Origin: Monocercomonoides exilis
Taxonomy: Eukaryota; Preaxostyla; Oxymonadida; Polymastigidae
Length of the DNA: 64,000 nt
NCBI GenBank assembly: GCA_001643675.2
Contig: LSRY02000046.1
Location: forward strand, 730,034 to 794,033
Reading direction: 5' to 3'
Below are positions 50,001-63,500 of the stretch, in pieces (within the stretch, counting starts at the first letter, position 1; each line of letters begins with the position of its first letter). The translations under genes and the position numbers were made by a program. The notes below the pieces were generated by a model. The model was given only the letters and a program-made list of their open reading frames with translations, was not told the origin of the DNA and did not search any database.

Positions 50001-53000
50001 CTTTTTCTCTTCCTTTTCTGCATTCTCCACCACTTTCCTCACCCTCTTCTTCTCCTCCTCTTCCTCCTCCTTCAGTTTCTTCTCCTTCTTCTCCTCTTCC
50101 TTCGTGAGTTTTCTTTTGCTTCCGTCTTTGTTCAGATACCGCTGCATGTTGTAGCATTCCTCCATTAAAACAAGTTCATCTGGAAATGTTGACTCAACAG
50201 TGAACGGCGCAGGCGTCTCAAACAGACTCTTCGGAAATGTGGGAGCTGCTAATTGATCAGGCGGGGCTGCTGGTGCTGCCATCAGAGAAGAAATGATTGA
50301 AGAGGTTTCTTTTTTGTCTTTTTTGTCTTTCTTCTCTTTCTTTTCTGTTTTCTCTGTCTTCTTTGATTTGTCTTTATTAACTTCTGGTTTATTCTCTGAA
50401 GTTGTAGATTCTTTACTTCCTCCTTCTATCTTTCCCATCTTCTCCATCCCTTTCTCCTGCTCCTTCTTGTTCTTCGCATCCATCATCTCCCTCTCATTCA
50501 CCGCCGCCAGCAGCGACCTCACCCTTATCCTTGCTGCCCCCAAGTTCGAAATCTCATCTATCTTAATCTGCGTATAAGGCTTTCCATACGCCAGCATAAT
50601 CTCACTCACTTGATCCGTCGTGATTGCGTCCTGCCCACACCCAAACGACACCATCTGCACCAGATGGATGCGTCTGTTCGGGTGCTTCGCAACAAACGAG
50701 GCAGAGTGATACAGACGTGTGTGGAAGAAGACTGGGTCTAACACTCTCATCGGCCTTTGCAGTGTTGTCTGCCCCAGCGGTGCCACGGAATCTTCAGTCA
50801 AGACAGCACACCCAAGTGAAGTGAACAGCTCAGCCATTCCGTGTGACACCTCAGGGTCGACATGATACGGGCGCCCTGCTAACACTACAGCGTGGATAGA
50901 AGGATGCTCTTCCACAAAGGAGAGGGCGCGCGCGCCTTCGAGGATCATGTCCTGGCGGAAGCGGTCCCACTCTTCGTAGGCGTGGGTGAGCGCTTTCTTA
51001 ACTTCACTGCGGGTCACTGGAGGTGGGAGAGGAAGAGAAGAATTTGAAGAAGAAGCAGAGGAAGAAGATGAAGAAGCAGAAGCAGAGGAAGAGGAAGATG
51101 ATGGATAAGGTGTATTAAGCACAGGCACCACATGCTCCATGAATCTGTCAATCATGTCTTCCTCTGAGAATACAGGCAGAAATGGCGAGAGGCACACCAC
51201 TCCTTCTGGCAAGTCAAGATTCTTCTGCATAATTTCTGGGTATGTCCCAACGATGGGGCAGTGCGAGATATTCGTGGACTCCTTGTCAGTTGCGCGGGTG
51301 AACAGCACCGACGGGTAGAAGATGCGTTTGCAGCGGTGCCTGTTGACCAGATCGAGCACATGGCCGTGGATGAGCTTGGCTGGGTAGCACATTGTGTCCG
51401 AGGGGATGCTGTCTGCACCTGATTTGTACAGAGCAGGTGACGAAACCCCGCTGACCACCACACGCACGCCCAGGTCTGTCAGAAGAGTGAACCAGAAGGG
51501 AAACTCGTCAAACATGTTCAGCACACGCGGGATGCCCATCACACCTCGCGTCGCTTTGTTTGGCGGGAGGGGGATGTAGTGAGAGAAAAGGCGCTTGTTC
51601 TTGTACTGGTGCAGATTGGGGATGTCAGACACACGCACATCATCACCCACCCTTTCTCCTTCGCTTTTCTTCTCTGTGCCCTTCTGCTGCTGCTTCTCTT
51701 CTGCTCCCTTTGCCCGCTCTGCTCCTCTTTCGCATCTATTTCCTGACACATGCTGTCTGCCATCAGAGAAGTGGTTGATGGTGAGGAGACAGTTGTTGAG
51801 ACACCCACCACAGCGCTGCGTGGTGACGGTAGAGGAGAACGAGGAGAGAAGATGAGAAGGGAGAAGAGTAGAGCTGAAGAGCTTGGGAGAAACAATGTTA
51901 GAAGAAGAAGAAGAAGAGGCAGAAGCAATATCCACCCCTTCCCCTTTCATCATTCTTGAATTGTGATTATCTCGTGCAATCAGCGCCATGCCAAATGCTC
52001 CCATAAGCCCAGCAATGTCTGGCCTCACCACATTCCTCCCAATCACTATCTCAAACGATCTGAGGACAGCATCGTTGAAGAAAGTGCCCCCTTGTACCAC
52101 CACATTCGCTCCCAATTCAGATGTGTTCTTGATACGTACCACTTTGAACAGCGCGTTCTTCACAATCGACAGAGCAAGCCCTGCTGAGATGTCAGTGAGT
52201 GTGGCTCCCTCCTTCTGTACCTGCTTCACCCGGCTGTTCATAAACACCGTGCATCTTGAGCCCAAGTCCACAGGTGTGCGCGACTCCAGCCCCATCTTCG
52301 CAAACTGCGCAACAGTCACTCCCATTGACGTTGCAAAGTTCTCCAGAAAAGAGCCACAGCCCGACGAGCACGCCTCGTTCAGCACAATCCGGTCGATCAT
52401 CCCGTCCTCAATGAACAGGCACTTCATGTCCTGCCCACCGATGTCCAGCAGAAAGTCCACACGCGGCACGAAATGCCTTGCTGCTCGAAAATGTGCGACT
52501 GTTTCGACTTCGCCTTCGTCAACTCGCAGTGCTGTTCTCACGAGTGCTTCTCCATATCCTGTCACACCTGACGAGCAGATCAAGAATTTTGGATATTTTG
52601 AATCATCATCATTGGATCCTTCTTCTTGTTTGTTTTCTTTTTGAACTTTTTGTTCCATTTCTGCCTTCACATTCTCCTCAGCCTGTTTGAGTGATTCATA
52701 CAGTCTGCTGATGGAGCGCATACACGACTGAAGAGGCATCCCTTTGTTGCTGCCGTAGTCATTCCACAGAATCTGCGCTTCTCTGCCAATCACAACCACT
52801 TTTGTGGTGGTTGACCCAACATCTATCCCCACATACACAGGTGCGACTGGAGTGATGCTTTCTTTTTCTTTTTCTTTTGCTTTTTCTCCTTCTTCTTCCT
52901 TTTTGTCTTCACTTTTCTTTGATTCCGACTGTTCTGAATGCTCATCCACAACCCTCACAACTGATGCATTCTTCTTCAGATAATCTTCCAAAGACATACG

Positions 53001-54334
53001 AGCCGCTTTGCATCTGCTGTGCCTCTCTGTGAATGCCTTGTATTCTGCCTCGTCAGCAAAAAGAGGAGGCAGACGCGGATTTTCAGAGGGAATTTCAAGT
53101 GATTGTGTAATGCACTGATACAAATGAGACCATTTTTGGATGTGTTCGAAGGGAGTTAAGAGAGGTGCTTCAGATGATGATGCAGATGAAGACGAAGCTG
53201 AACATGAGCATTTGGAATCAGATGATGATGAGCACGAACAACCGCATGCCTTTTGTTCCTCGTTTACTGTTGGAATGACTGGCTCTTTTGGAGTCATGTC
53301 TTTATCTGTTTGTTTCGCTTCACTTGACGCTTCACGGAACATGTCCTGTTTCTGTTCCTCTGCTGCCTCACGCGCAGTAATAGCAGCACCCATTGCAACA
53401 AAGAACAAAGAATTTTTGGGAAAGACAACGTCTTTTTCTCTGTCGAGATTGAGAGCATCTGAAAACCGCTCTCGCAATTCAGAAAGGAAAGTGAGTGGAC
53501 CACCAAGATAAGCAACTTTGCCTTTGATGGCTCTTCCACAAGCCAACCCTGTGATTGTTTGCATCACAACGGCATGCAACACAGATGCTGAAATATCTTC
53601 TTTCGAAGCTCCATCATTCAATAACGCTTGAATATCTGTTTTGGCAAAGACGCCACACCGAGATGCAATTGGATAAATCGTCTTGTGCTTTGATGCGAGT
53701 TCATTAAGCTTTAAAGCTCCACCTTCCTCTTCAAGACGAAGAACGGATACCATCTGATCAATGAATGAACCAGTTCCTCCAGCGCATAACCCATTCATTC
53801 TTTGCTCAGTTTCTCCGTGCTGCCCAAAATATGTGATTTTTCCATCTTCTCCCCCAAGTTCAATTGCAACATCAACTTGCCCTAAAAATGTCTTTATAGC
53901 TTTTGTGCACGCCAAAACCTTTAAGATTTTGTAAATGTTATTTTTTATCAAGAAACTTTATTTCCATTTATTTTTAAAATTTTTTCATACTTCTTGTGTA
54001 AACGGTAACTTTAGAGCGTTTGCAAGTCCCATTCCACCGCTTCCAGATATTCCAATTGAAATTTCATCGAAATATTTTTTCTCTAAAAAAACACACGCAA
54101 AGAATTATAAAAAGTAAATTGTATTCAATAAATGAAACCTTTCGAGTCGGAATCATCAAAATGGAAAATCTCTGTATTTGTCTCTTCAAAAAGTTTCCGA
54201 ACTGCTGTCTTTATATCTGCAAGATGTCTCTCGTACCGAGAAAAGATAAGATTGTTATTTTCATCTAAGCAGACAATTTTCACTGTTGTCGATCCGACAT
54301 CAACTCCAATTGCAAGACGTTTCCTTTGGTCCAT
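47013..54334 (-). CDS. giant double 2-hydroxyacyl-CoA dehydratase activase (bacterial type)
   Basis: Exons 54334-54139, 54082-53991 and 53918-47013 give about 2,397 aa. Two BadF/HgdC-type ATPase modules occur in tandem. The first starts GVDVGSTTVKIV and has the iron-sulfur cysteines in GLCAGGTGSF and SRCGVFAKTDIQ. The second (from about residue 460) starts YVGIDVGSTTTKVV and has LDIGGQDMK, NEACSSGCGSF and SRCTVFMNSRVKQ. A DUF2229-type, dehydratase-subunit-like region follows (from about residue 795, RCGGCLNNC; later TMCYPAKLIHGH and VSFGCGQDAITTDQ). A last conserved block holds PRVGIVGEIG and ILVLQPWGCLPNH. Such activases pass electrons to 2-hydroxyacyl-CoA dehydratases using ATP. Large proteins of this layout are known mainly from anaerobic bacteria. 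This one is enlarged by Ser, Lys/Glu and Cys-Ser inserts and an acidic tail (from about residue 2060). Its exact substrate is unknown. Confidence 0.92.
54083..54138 (-). other. intron 1 of activase gene
   Basis: This 56-bp intron (GTTTCA...TTTAG) lies within the first ATPase module. With intron 53919-53990 (72 bp, GTATGA...TTAAAG), it shows that this bacterial-type gene is processed as a eukaryotic one. Confidence 0.85.
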
Positions 54335-54555
54335 GCTTGATAAATTACAAGGGTGATTGGTTCAAGCAGCAGGAGGAAAAGAAACAAATAATTGCAATAA
54401 TGTGGGTCGATCTAAATGATCATCAAATAAAAAAATAAACATAAATAACACAATTAAAGAGAAAATTTTTGAATGAGATGAAATGAAACAATAAAAGAGG
54501 AAGTGAATGAAAAAAATAGCATATGTAATATGAAGATGAAAGGAAAGGATTATTT

Positions 54556-57500
54556 TCATTCTTTGAATCTTTTAAGATCGTCAACAGCCAATTTGTCGAA
54601 CATTTCTCCTCTTCCCTCACCTTGCCCGTGCTCAACAATTTGGTCCAATAACGTTGCATATTGTTCAAATTCTTTAAACTGCTTTTGTGCTTCTTCTTTT
54701 GCTGCACGGGAAGCATTTGGATTATTCGCTGAAATATGAATGGAAAAAAAAATAAAATTATTAATCAAATTTAAATTCTTTTTAAAAAACAAACCTTTGA
54801 CGTGCAATGCACAGTACAGCAAAGCACTTTCAACTGGATTACGATAAGGAATAAGTGGTCGAAGTTCGCTAACTTTAATCAGTGCATCAATAATCTAAAT
54901 TAAAAGATACAAATTATTAAAAGAATTTTAAGTTAATAAATAAAATAAATTATTGAGAATCAAACCGATTTCCCCAGTGTCTGTTCAAGATACCCATGTG
55001 GTGACAGATCCTCCAGCTTGATAGGCATGTCTGGTGGAGGCAGTCTCTTCGGCAGCTGTGTCTGTGAATACACCCAGGGCTTTCTGAGGAACTTCTGCAT
55101 CTGCTCAGCCGACGCAAAGTAGAACAGCTGCCCGCCATACATCGCACCATATTCAGGCCGCCCTCTCACAAGCCCGTTTTCTTTGTCCTGTGAATTGTTA
55201 TCTCCATTCTGACTGTTTTTAGCATAGCCATCACTTGAACCAAGCGTCTTTTTGTTCTTCTCTGCTTCGTAGAACTCATACAAAGTGACACTACAGAACC
55301 CACCACACGCCACTTTCGATGACACATCCTTCAGCTTCTGCCCTGCTCTTAGCTCTGCCTGCTGCCAGCGGAAGGGAAGATTGCTTGGGAGCGTGGCTGT
55401 TATGTATCTTTTTGGATCTGCCTCAAACACCGCAACATTTCTCTTCGAAGCAAGTGAATACACTTTTCCCGACAAAAACAGCGCAAAACGAGATCCCACT
55501 GAGGCAGAGTCCGCACAATTGAGCAGAACATTCCTATCAACCAGCTCGACTGGGCAGTACGACAGCAGCTGGCTGGTGCGTGTGGACACGAAGTCTGGCA
55601 GCAGAGGCACCCCTCTCACCCTCGCCGGCCTTCTCAGCGCGACACACGCAGCAAACGAGGCCATACAGCGGCAGGAGCGCCGGGCAGTCGCGATGGCCTT
55701 TGTCAGCTGGCGCCACTTGCTGTGCTCTCTCCCTGCGACAAGGGGCGTGTCTTCCTCTTCTCTCGCCAGCTGCACCACGTTGATCTGCGCACTGCCGTCC
55801 CACCGCGCTGTGAGGAAGAAGTGCACAAGACCTGTGTGGTGGATGTTGTGTGTGTTGAATGACATCTCCAGCATCGCATCGTCCAAAAGAGGGAGAGACT
55901 CAATCTGCTCTTCACGTGGAATCACCAGCTCTCGTTTTGCAGCCAGCTTGCCTCGCAGCTCATCTTCTGTTGGTTGTGCTTTGACACTGCCCATTCCTTT
56001 GTTATTTCCATTGCCAGCTGTCAACGCAGGTTTTGGTCTGCTTCTTTTCTGCTGTTGTTGCTGTTGCTTCTGTTGCATTCGCATCTCTTCAAAGAGATCT
56101 CTTCTTTTCTGTTCTCTGTCTCTCTTCAGCCTCTTCTTGGCCTCCTCAAACGTCACATCCACAAACATCACACACTCTGGCAACAACCTCTTCCCTTCCA
56201 TCAGCCTTGCCTGTGTGACAGTTGTAGGGAATCCATCGAGTATCCATCCATGATGAGCAAAGTGTGCCTTAGAGAGGTAGTGCTGCAGACAGTCCACCAG
56301 AAGCTCATCGTCCAGCGACTGACCCATGGCAAGACATGCATTCACCCTCCGAGAGATGGATGTGGATGAGGACACACGGATGGAGCTGTTGACTGCAGCA
56401 GACACCGCGTCTGTGATGGTGGCACGGGGTGTGTGCAGGGCAAGTGACAGTCCGCTCGCTATTGTTGTCTTGCCTGCCAACGGAGCACCCAACACAGCTA
56501 TTCGAGGAGCTAATGTGGGGGATGTGCCCAATGGAAGACGAGGCACAGAGGGAGAAGACGAAGGGGAGAATGAAGAATTTGACAACTGCCCAGATGAAAG
56601 AGTGGTTGTGGTCTTTCTGATTAGTTCAGCATCTGGCTGTGTGGATGAGGCAGAGGGAAGCATTGAAGGGAGCACAAATCGAGCAGGGTGAGAAAGGAAC
56701 TCAGAGCGATGGCCGTGTGAACACAGCACAAACATCGTGTGCCCCACACACGCAAAGCAAGGCAAGGAAGAAGCTTCGAGAAGAGGATCGAATTTGTCTT
56801 TGGATGATTGTGAAGTGAATGAAGAAGAAGTTATTGATGATTGTTGAGTAGATTGACCAGACAGAAGAGAAGAATAAACAGAAGAAGATGATGAAGCAGC
56901 CTGTTTAGATGAAGCAAACTGTGCAGGGTTGATAGCTGTTGACTCCGGTGGATCAATAAACCCGCCGACTTTTGGAATGGAAGAGCGTCCGCAGAACTCC
57001 ATTCCGAGGTGCTTGCAGATCTGCCCCAGCTTCCTCTTCTTCCGCTCAACCGTCAGTTGTGCATCAGCCAATGCCTCTTCTTCTCCTTCTTCCTCTGGCA
57101 ACGCCACAGACGACGGCAGAAGCGCGCAGAACGGAAGAGAATCAGGCATCGTCAGCGCAGACGGGATGAGCGGAGCAGGAGGTGGAGCATCTGGATTCTC
57201 TGCTGCACACACAGGACACGCCCCGCTGAAGAGATGCGACAGCTGCCGTGTTTGTGTAGCCAGGAAGTGCACAGCCATCGGCGGGGGAACAGAATACGCA
57301 TGAAGCAGCAGGCTCTGCCTCGCACCGTCTTTTGGATGCGATCCAGGAAGCGTCCAGAAGCGGGAGCGTGTCACAGGTGCGTCTGCCTCCATTGCTTCAG
57401 AAGGGCTGAGGTGGGTGCGGAGGGCAGCTCTGATGTATCCCTCGACAACAGGCGCCATCCGCGAGGCAGGTACACTTCGCACAGGCACACGCCACTCGGC

Positions 57501-60500
57501 AAAGGCAGAAATGATGGCAGAAGCGACTTCTTCAGACCGTCGGTGCTTCTCAGACGCTTTCTCTTTGGCTTCTTCGATCATCTTCTGCACTTCTGCTTTC
57601 AAGTCAAACGGTTCTTCTTCTTCTTCCTCCTCCTCTGCATCTGCATTCGCCTCGTTGTCTTCCTCTTCCTCTTCCTCTTCTTCTTCCTCGTCGCTTCTCT
57701 TCCTCCTTCTCTTCTTCTTTTTCATCATCTCCTTCATCTTCTCTTCCTTTGCTGCCCGTTTCGCTGCTCTCTTCTGCAGCTGCGCCAGCTTCTTCAGATC
57801 TCTCATTCTTTTCATTTCGCTTGCTTTCTTTTTGATTGCTGCCACGTCAATCATCCTTTTCGTGCAGTCACTTTCGCTCAGTGTCAACTGCAGCACCACT
57901 TCTGGGCACAGCCCTTCCTTCAGCAGCACCTCGCAGTCTTCGGCGGTTGTTGGGAAGCCATCCAGCACAAACCCTTTCAGCGCCTTCAGACGAGAGATGA
58001 GGAGCGGGAACACTGGAATATCTGCCTCTGCTTCCTCTCCTTCTTCCTCTGCTGTGCGTTCTTCGCCTTCTTCTCCTTCTTCCATGTCAAAGCTGTTCTC
58101 ATCATTCTCGTCTCTGCCTTCCTCCTCCTCCTCCTCTGCTCCTTCTTCCTCTGCATCTTTCTCCTTCTCCTCATCCTCCTCTTTCTCGTAGTCCACCTTC
58201 GGCTTCTTCTTCTTTCTGTCCTTTTCTGACAGACCCGCCTTCGAACCAGACGCCAATCTGGCTGCTTCTGCTGCCTCTTTCTTCCTTTCCTCTTCAACAC
58301 GTTTGTATTCTTTCTTCGCCAGCCTTGCCTCTTTCTTCGCCAAATTCTCCGCTTTCATTCCAGCCGCCGCCAGCTCTGCTGCTCGTTTCTGCTGCATCTC
58401 CTCTTCTTTCTTCCACATCATCACCTCTTTCCTCCCAATCACCCGCACACCACACTGCTTCGCTATCATCTCCGCTGCTGTTGTCTTCCCTGCGCCGTGC
58501 GACCCAACCACCACGCATCTCAGAGGAGGCACACAACCTGGTCCCCCTTCGGCATAATAGAAAGGAGCATCCATAAATCGCGCCTGCTGCTCCGCCCCTG
58601 CAAACAAGTAGACGTGGCTGCGGTAGATGCAGCAGAATTGGCTGTCCCCCACCACCAGCGCATTCTCTTCCTTGAATGTGACTGGGCAGAAGTGCCGCGA
58701 CCAGCCAAAGACGCGCTGTGTGGGCAGCACATCGTCGTAGCTTTCCATCCTTTCTGCTCTGGGGAACACAGGACACACAGATTGCAGCACTCTCCCGTGT
58801 GACAGATGCATTGGAAGAGTATATGGCACTTTCACAATGCGGGCGAAACAGTCGGGGATTGGAAGTGGTTTGCCTTTGGATTTCGTTTTGGAAGTGGTTC
58901 TGTTTAGATCGGTGTTATCATTGTCAGCTTCATCACCATCTCCGTCTTCTCCTTCTCCTTCTCCTTCTCCTTCTTCGTTCTCCTCCTCATTTTCATCGTC
59001 TTCTGCAGCATTGGCATATTCTGCATCTTCCTTCGACAGCAGATGCAGCACTTTTGCACTCTCCTTTTTGAACAGCCCCATTCTCCCCACAATTGCTGGG
59101 TGCACACCCATCTCTTCGCTCCACTCATCTTCATCTCCTCTTTCTCCCTCAAAGCTTCCCCTTCTCCCCATCCCTTCCTTCCTCACTGCCTCCACCACTC
59201 GTGCTGCCCTCAGTGACAGCTGGATCTCCTGCACTGCCTCCGCCGGTGCTTCATCCGTATCACTTGCCCCAAGCACCACAACCACATCTGGCTGCACTCC
59301 ACACCGCAGCAGCGCTGCTGCCTGCTCTTTCGTCGCGGGGAAGCCGTCGAGCACCCACCCACGATAGTCTCCCTTCGCAAAGGGCAGACTTGCAGCATAC
59401 GGCATCGGCTCTATCTCTGCATCTGCGCTACTTTCTCCTTCGACTGTGGCATCGCTGTTGGATGTGTCTTTCTTCCCCTTTTGGTTGGAGCCTTTTCCTT
59501 TCTTTTCGTCTTTTGTGCTCTTCTTTCCGGCTGTTTTGGAGTCTTCTTTCTTTTTCCCTTTCTTGTCTCCATCATTTTTGCTTCCACTTGCTCCACTCTT
59601 CTCCTTCTCACTGCCTTTCTTCCCTTTCTTCCCCTTTTGCGAGGTAGCTGTCACTTCAGAAAGTAACGCAGCTGCTGTTGCCTTTGCCGCTTCTGCTGCT
59701 TTCGCTGCCAGTGCATATGGATCAGGCGGTGTATACAGTGCTGTTAGATGCATTTCTGTTTGCTTCTCTTTTTGTTCTTTTCCAGTTGATTTCTTCTTTT
59801 CCTCTTCCACACTTTTGTCTCCTTCTCCTTCTCCTTCTCCTTCTTCATCTGGTGTTGGATCAGCAGCACGACAGGACTCTGCAATATGCGCAGCCAATGT
59901 GTCTGCTGAAATAGATCCCCCGCTCACAATCTCCTTCGCCTCATCCAGTGCAATCTGCTTCGATGTGGTTGGAGGCAGGTCTTCCACATCAATCACACGC
60001 AGATTGAGTACTCGTGACAGAACATGCGCCACAGTCGATTTTCCTGACAAGGGTGGCCCAACAACAACAACACGAAGACCGCTCTTCTCAACAGGAGTTT
60101 TACTCAGTGGTATGCTCACTGGTGGCAGAGGAACTGCTTCTTTCTCTTTCTTTTTGTTGATTGATAAGCCATTTGAAAGATTAGCTGAACCATCTGCACC
60201 TTCAGCGCCGTCTGCTCCTTCATTCTCTCCTTCGTTCATCTCTCCTTCTCCACCGGCCATTCCTTCTTCTCTTTCATTCTCTGCTCCTTCCTCCTCCTCT
60301 TCCTCTTCTTCCTCATCATCATTTGCTTCCAACCCTGCAGAGCCATTCCCATCTGTTGCATTGATATCTTCATCCTCTTCTTCCTCATCTGCATTTCCAT
60401 CCTTCCCTTTCTCCACCGGCTCATCTGGGCAGTCTTCTGGAAGCGGCGGGCCAACCCTCAAAAATCTGCGTGGATTGGCCACGAACAATCGCGCTCTTCT

Positions 60501-63500
60501 TCTCGACGACAAAAGGAAGATGTACCCACGATACCCCACTGCGTTCTGCAGGCTTCCCCTCACCAGCTTCGGATGCTCAATTCCTCCTCCTCTTTCTCCT
60601 CCTCCTCTCTTGTCGTGTCTGTGGAGCGCCCAATGGACTGGGCAGAAGTGTCTGTAGAATGGATGCACCTGCAGTCCCCCAGGTGTGTGCGTGCCACTTC
60701 GCTCACAGAGTCCAGCACAGCACTTTCATCAAGAGAATTGTCTGTTGGTGGAATGTGATTCACGAACTCCACACTGACCAGCCGCTTCTCCCAGTCCGCT
60801 TTCTCCTCTTCTGTCTCCACCACATTCAGCTCAGCTTCTGTCCAGTGGCCATTCACTTGCATCTCCCTTCCTCAGCCTCTCTTTCGCCTTCTTCTGATCT
60901 CCTTGTGAAATAACTCGCCATCTCATTCACTTCCTCCTTCGAGTCGTCTGTTGCTTCCCTCTTCATCTCCCTCTCCAACTGCCTCAGCTGCTTTTGCAGA
61001 CGCCCAATTCTTCTTTCCAGCACAGCCGACGGTGCTGCCTGCTGCCTCCTCTCAGCCAATGCAATCATCAGCCTCAAATCTTCTCTTTGTTTCTCTTTCC
61101 TCTTCTTCTGCTCTGCCTGCTCCTTCTCAATTTCCTTGTCTGTCTTGAACACATCCACCATCTTGCTCCATCTCTCCTTCAGCTCGTTGAATGGAGTTGG
61201 CTCTCTTGGCGGGTTTTTATGGAGAAGACGCTGTCTTTTGACTGTCTTCATCACTGTGATGTATTCTTCCTCTGGCTCTTCATCCTCTCCTTTTCCTTCT
61301 TCTTCTCCCTCTTCAGCTTCGCCTTCCTCGTTTTCATTGCCTTCTTCCTCTGCTTCTCCTTCGTTCATTCTTCCTTCCTCTTCACCTTCTTCTCCATTTC
61401 CTTCTTCTTCCTCTCCTTCTCTGTTCAATGGCATCGGAGCATTCTCATCTTCCTCTCCTTTCTCATTTGCCTCATCTTGTTCAGCACCATTTTCACCCTC
61501 TTCTTCAGCCCTTTTCGCTTTCTCCTTCACAACCTTCTCCTTTACTTCTATCTCTTCCTCATAGTCTTCAATCACAAACGCATCCTCATACTCCTCCATC
61601 TCACTTTGATGCCTCCTTTCCCATTCTTCCATCTTCCTCTTCTTCTCCTTCAGCTCTTCCACTTCACTCACATCCACTCTGTTTCCTGTTGGATGTGGAG
61701 GAAGTGGTGCTCCAGTGTGAGGATTCGCCCATCTGTCTCTGGGAAGAGGGAACAGCAGCTGTGGAGGCATCAGTGGCACAGTTAAAGAGGAGAGGAGAGG
61801 GATGCGGTTGATGGGATCCAAAGGAGAAGGGCAGAGAGGTGGTTGAGAAAGAGAGTGGAGAGAGATGGAGGAAGTGAGGGGAGTGAAGGAAGAGGCAGCG
61901 GAGGGAGGGAGTGGATAGGCTGGGGGAAGAGGCAGAGAGTCCTGGACAGATGTGGCCAGTTGTGATAGAAGTTCAGAGGGAGAATGAGAAGAAGAGAGGC
62001 GGAGGAGATGCTTTGGACGAGGATTGACGAGAGGAGGAGGGAGGGGGTGCTTGGGTGGGAGCGGAGGAGCATCAAGAAGAGAAAGAGAAGAAGAAGAGAA
62101 GAAGAGGAAGATGATGATTGTGATGAAAATGAAGATGAATGTGAAGGAGTGAATGAGCAAGAGACAGAAGTGCCAGATGAAGTGGATGATGACTGGAATG
62201 TTGAATAAAGTGGCTGAGTGATTGCACGACTGGTAGAAGAAGGAGAAGAAGGAGATGATGGACGACGAATGGATTGGGAGGCAAGAAGTGAACGAGATGC
62301 AGAAGATGGAGAAGATAAACGAATTGGTGGCATTGAAGAAGATGATGATGACAATGAGGAAGAAGAAGATGATGTTGATGATTGAATCTGACCCACCATT
62401 TTCCTCTCTCCTTCTTTTTCCTTCCCTTTTTCTTTGATCTCTCCCTCTTTGCCCTTCTGAGGGAAATCCACAGCTACAACTGCAGCTGATCCAGAGACAG
62501 CTTCGTAGTTCATCACCTGTGCTGTGGTTGGAGTGCCATCTGTGGTTGGATCAGAAATACCCTTTCGAGGAGCATAGAAGGAGAGAAGAGGCTCGAGGGA
62601 AGAGAGATCGAAGGGGTCATGGAAGGATGATGATGAGGAGGAGGAGGATGAGGCAGATTCTGAATGTACTGAAGAAAGATGTCTTGATGAAGATAGAAGA
62701 GAAGACGAAGCTGAAGAAGAGGCAGAGGCAGAGGCAGAAGCAGAAGCAGAAGCAGAAGCAGAAGCAGAAGCAGAAGCAGAAGCAGAAGCAGAAGCAGAAG
62801 CAGAAGCAGAAGAAGCAGCAGAGTTTCCAATATGAGATGTCATCATTGCAGATGCTGTCCTTTTCGCCTTTGCCACCTCGTCTGCTCTTTCCAGTGGGAA
62901 CAGCCATCGATCGCTCTCCACAAGCATCTCATGAACAGGCCAGTTGAACAGCTTCGGATCAGAAATGACAGAAGTATCAACACTTTCCTCTCCTTCTCCT
63001 TCTTCTTCCTCTTCTCCTTCTTCATTCCCTTTCTCTTCTTCGTTTTCTTCTTCTTCTCCATTCAGCTCGTCCTCTTCTGCTTCTTTTCCTTCTTCTTCTT
63101 CTTCTTCATTCTGCTCTTCACCTTCCTCCTCTTCTTCTCCTTCTTCTTCCTCTCCTTCCCCTTCTTCTCCTTCTCCCCTTCTCCTCCTCTTTCTCTTCTT
63201 CCCTTCTCCTCTCAAAGCAGCAACAACATCATCTCCAACAGCTGCCACTTCCTTCTCCTTCTTCTTCCACTTTCTTTCCCTCTCCTTCTTCCTCTTCTCA
63301 GCCATCTTCTCTTTCTTCCCCATCGACACTGCATCAATCCCCATCACTTTCATTGCTGCTTTGCTTTCCTTCTCTGTCTCCTCTTCGATTTCTCTGAATT
63401 CTCTCTTCACAATCATCAGAATCGAGTCCTTTCGCGTCTCTTCTTCTCTCTTCTTCATCTGCAGCGTCACCCAACACACTCTCCGATGCTCCCGCGCCTT

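Noticed and set aside
47013-54334. Bacterial contamination as the source of the activase gene
   Set aside because: It has two in-frame spliceosomal-type introns with the same donor style as neighbours, and the same Ser/Glu inserts.
57600-58200. Glu-rich stretches in AK9 taken as evidence for a separate nuclear protein
   Set aside because: They lie in one uninterrupted frame between the second P-loop and its LDGFP signature. Human AK9 has similar acidic inserts.
57009-60657. Several long plus-strand open frames opposite AK9 (57009-58229, 57415-58191, 59446-60657)
   Set aside because: They are antisense to clear AK9 domains and translate to runs of Leu, Phe or Ser from GAA/GAG codons read backwards. 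No domain was recognised.
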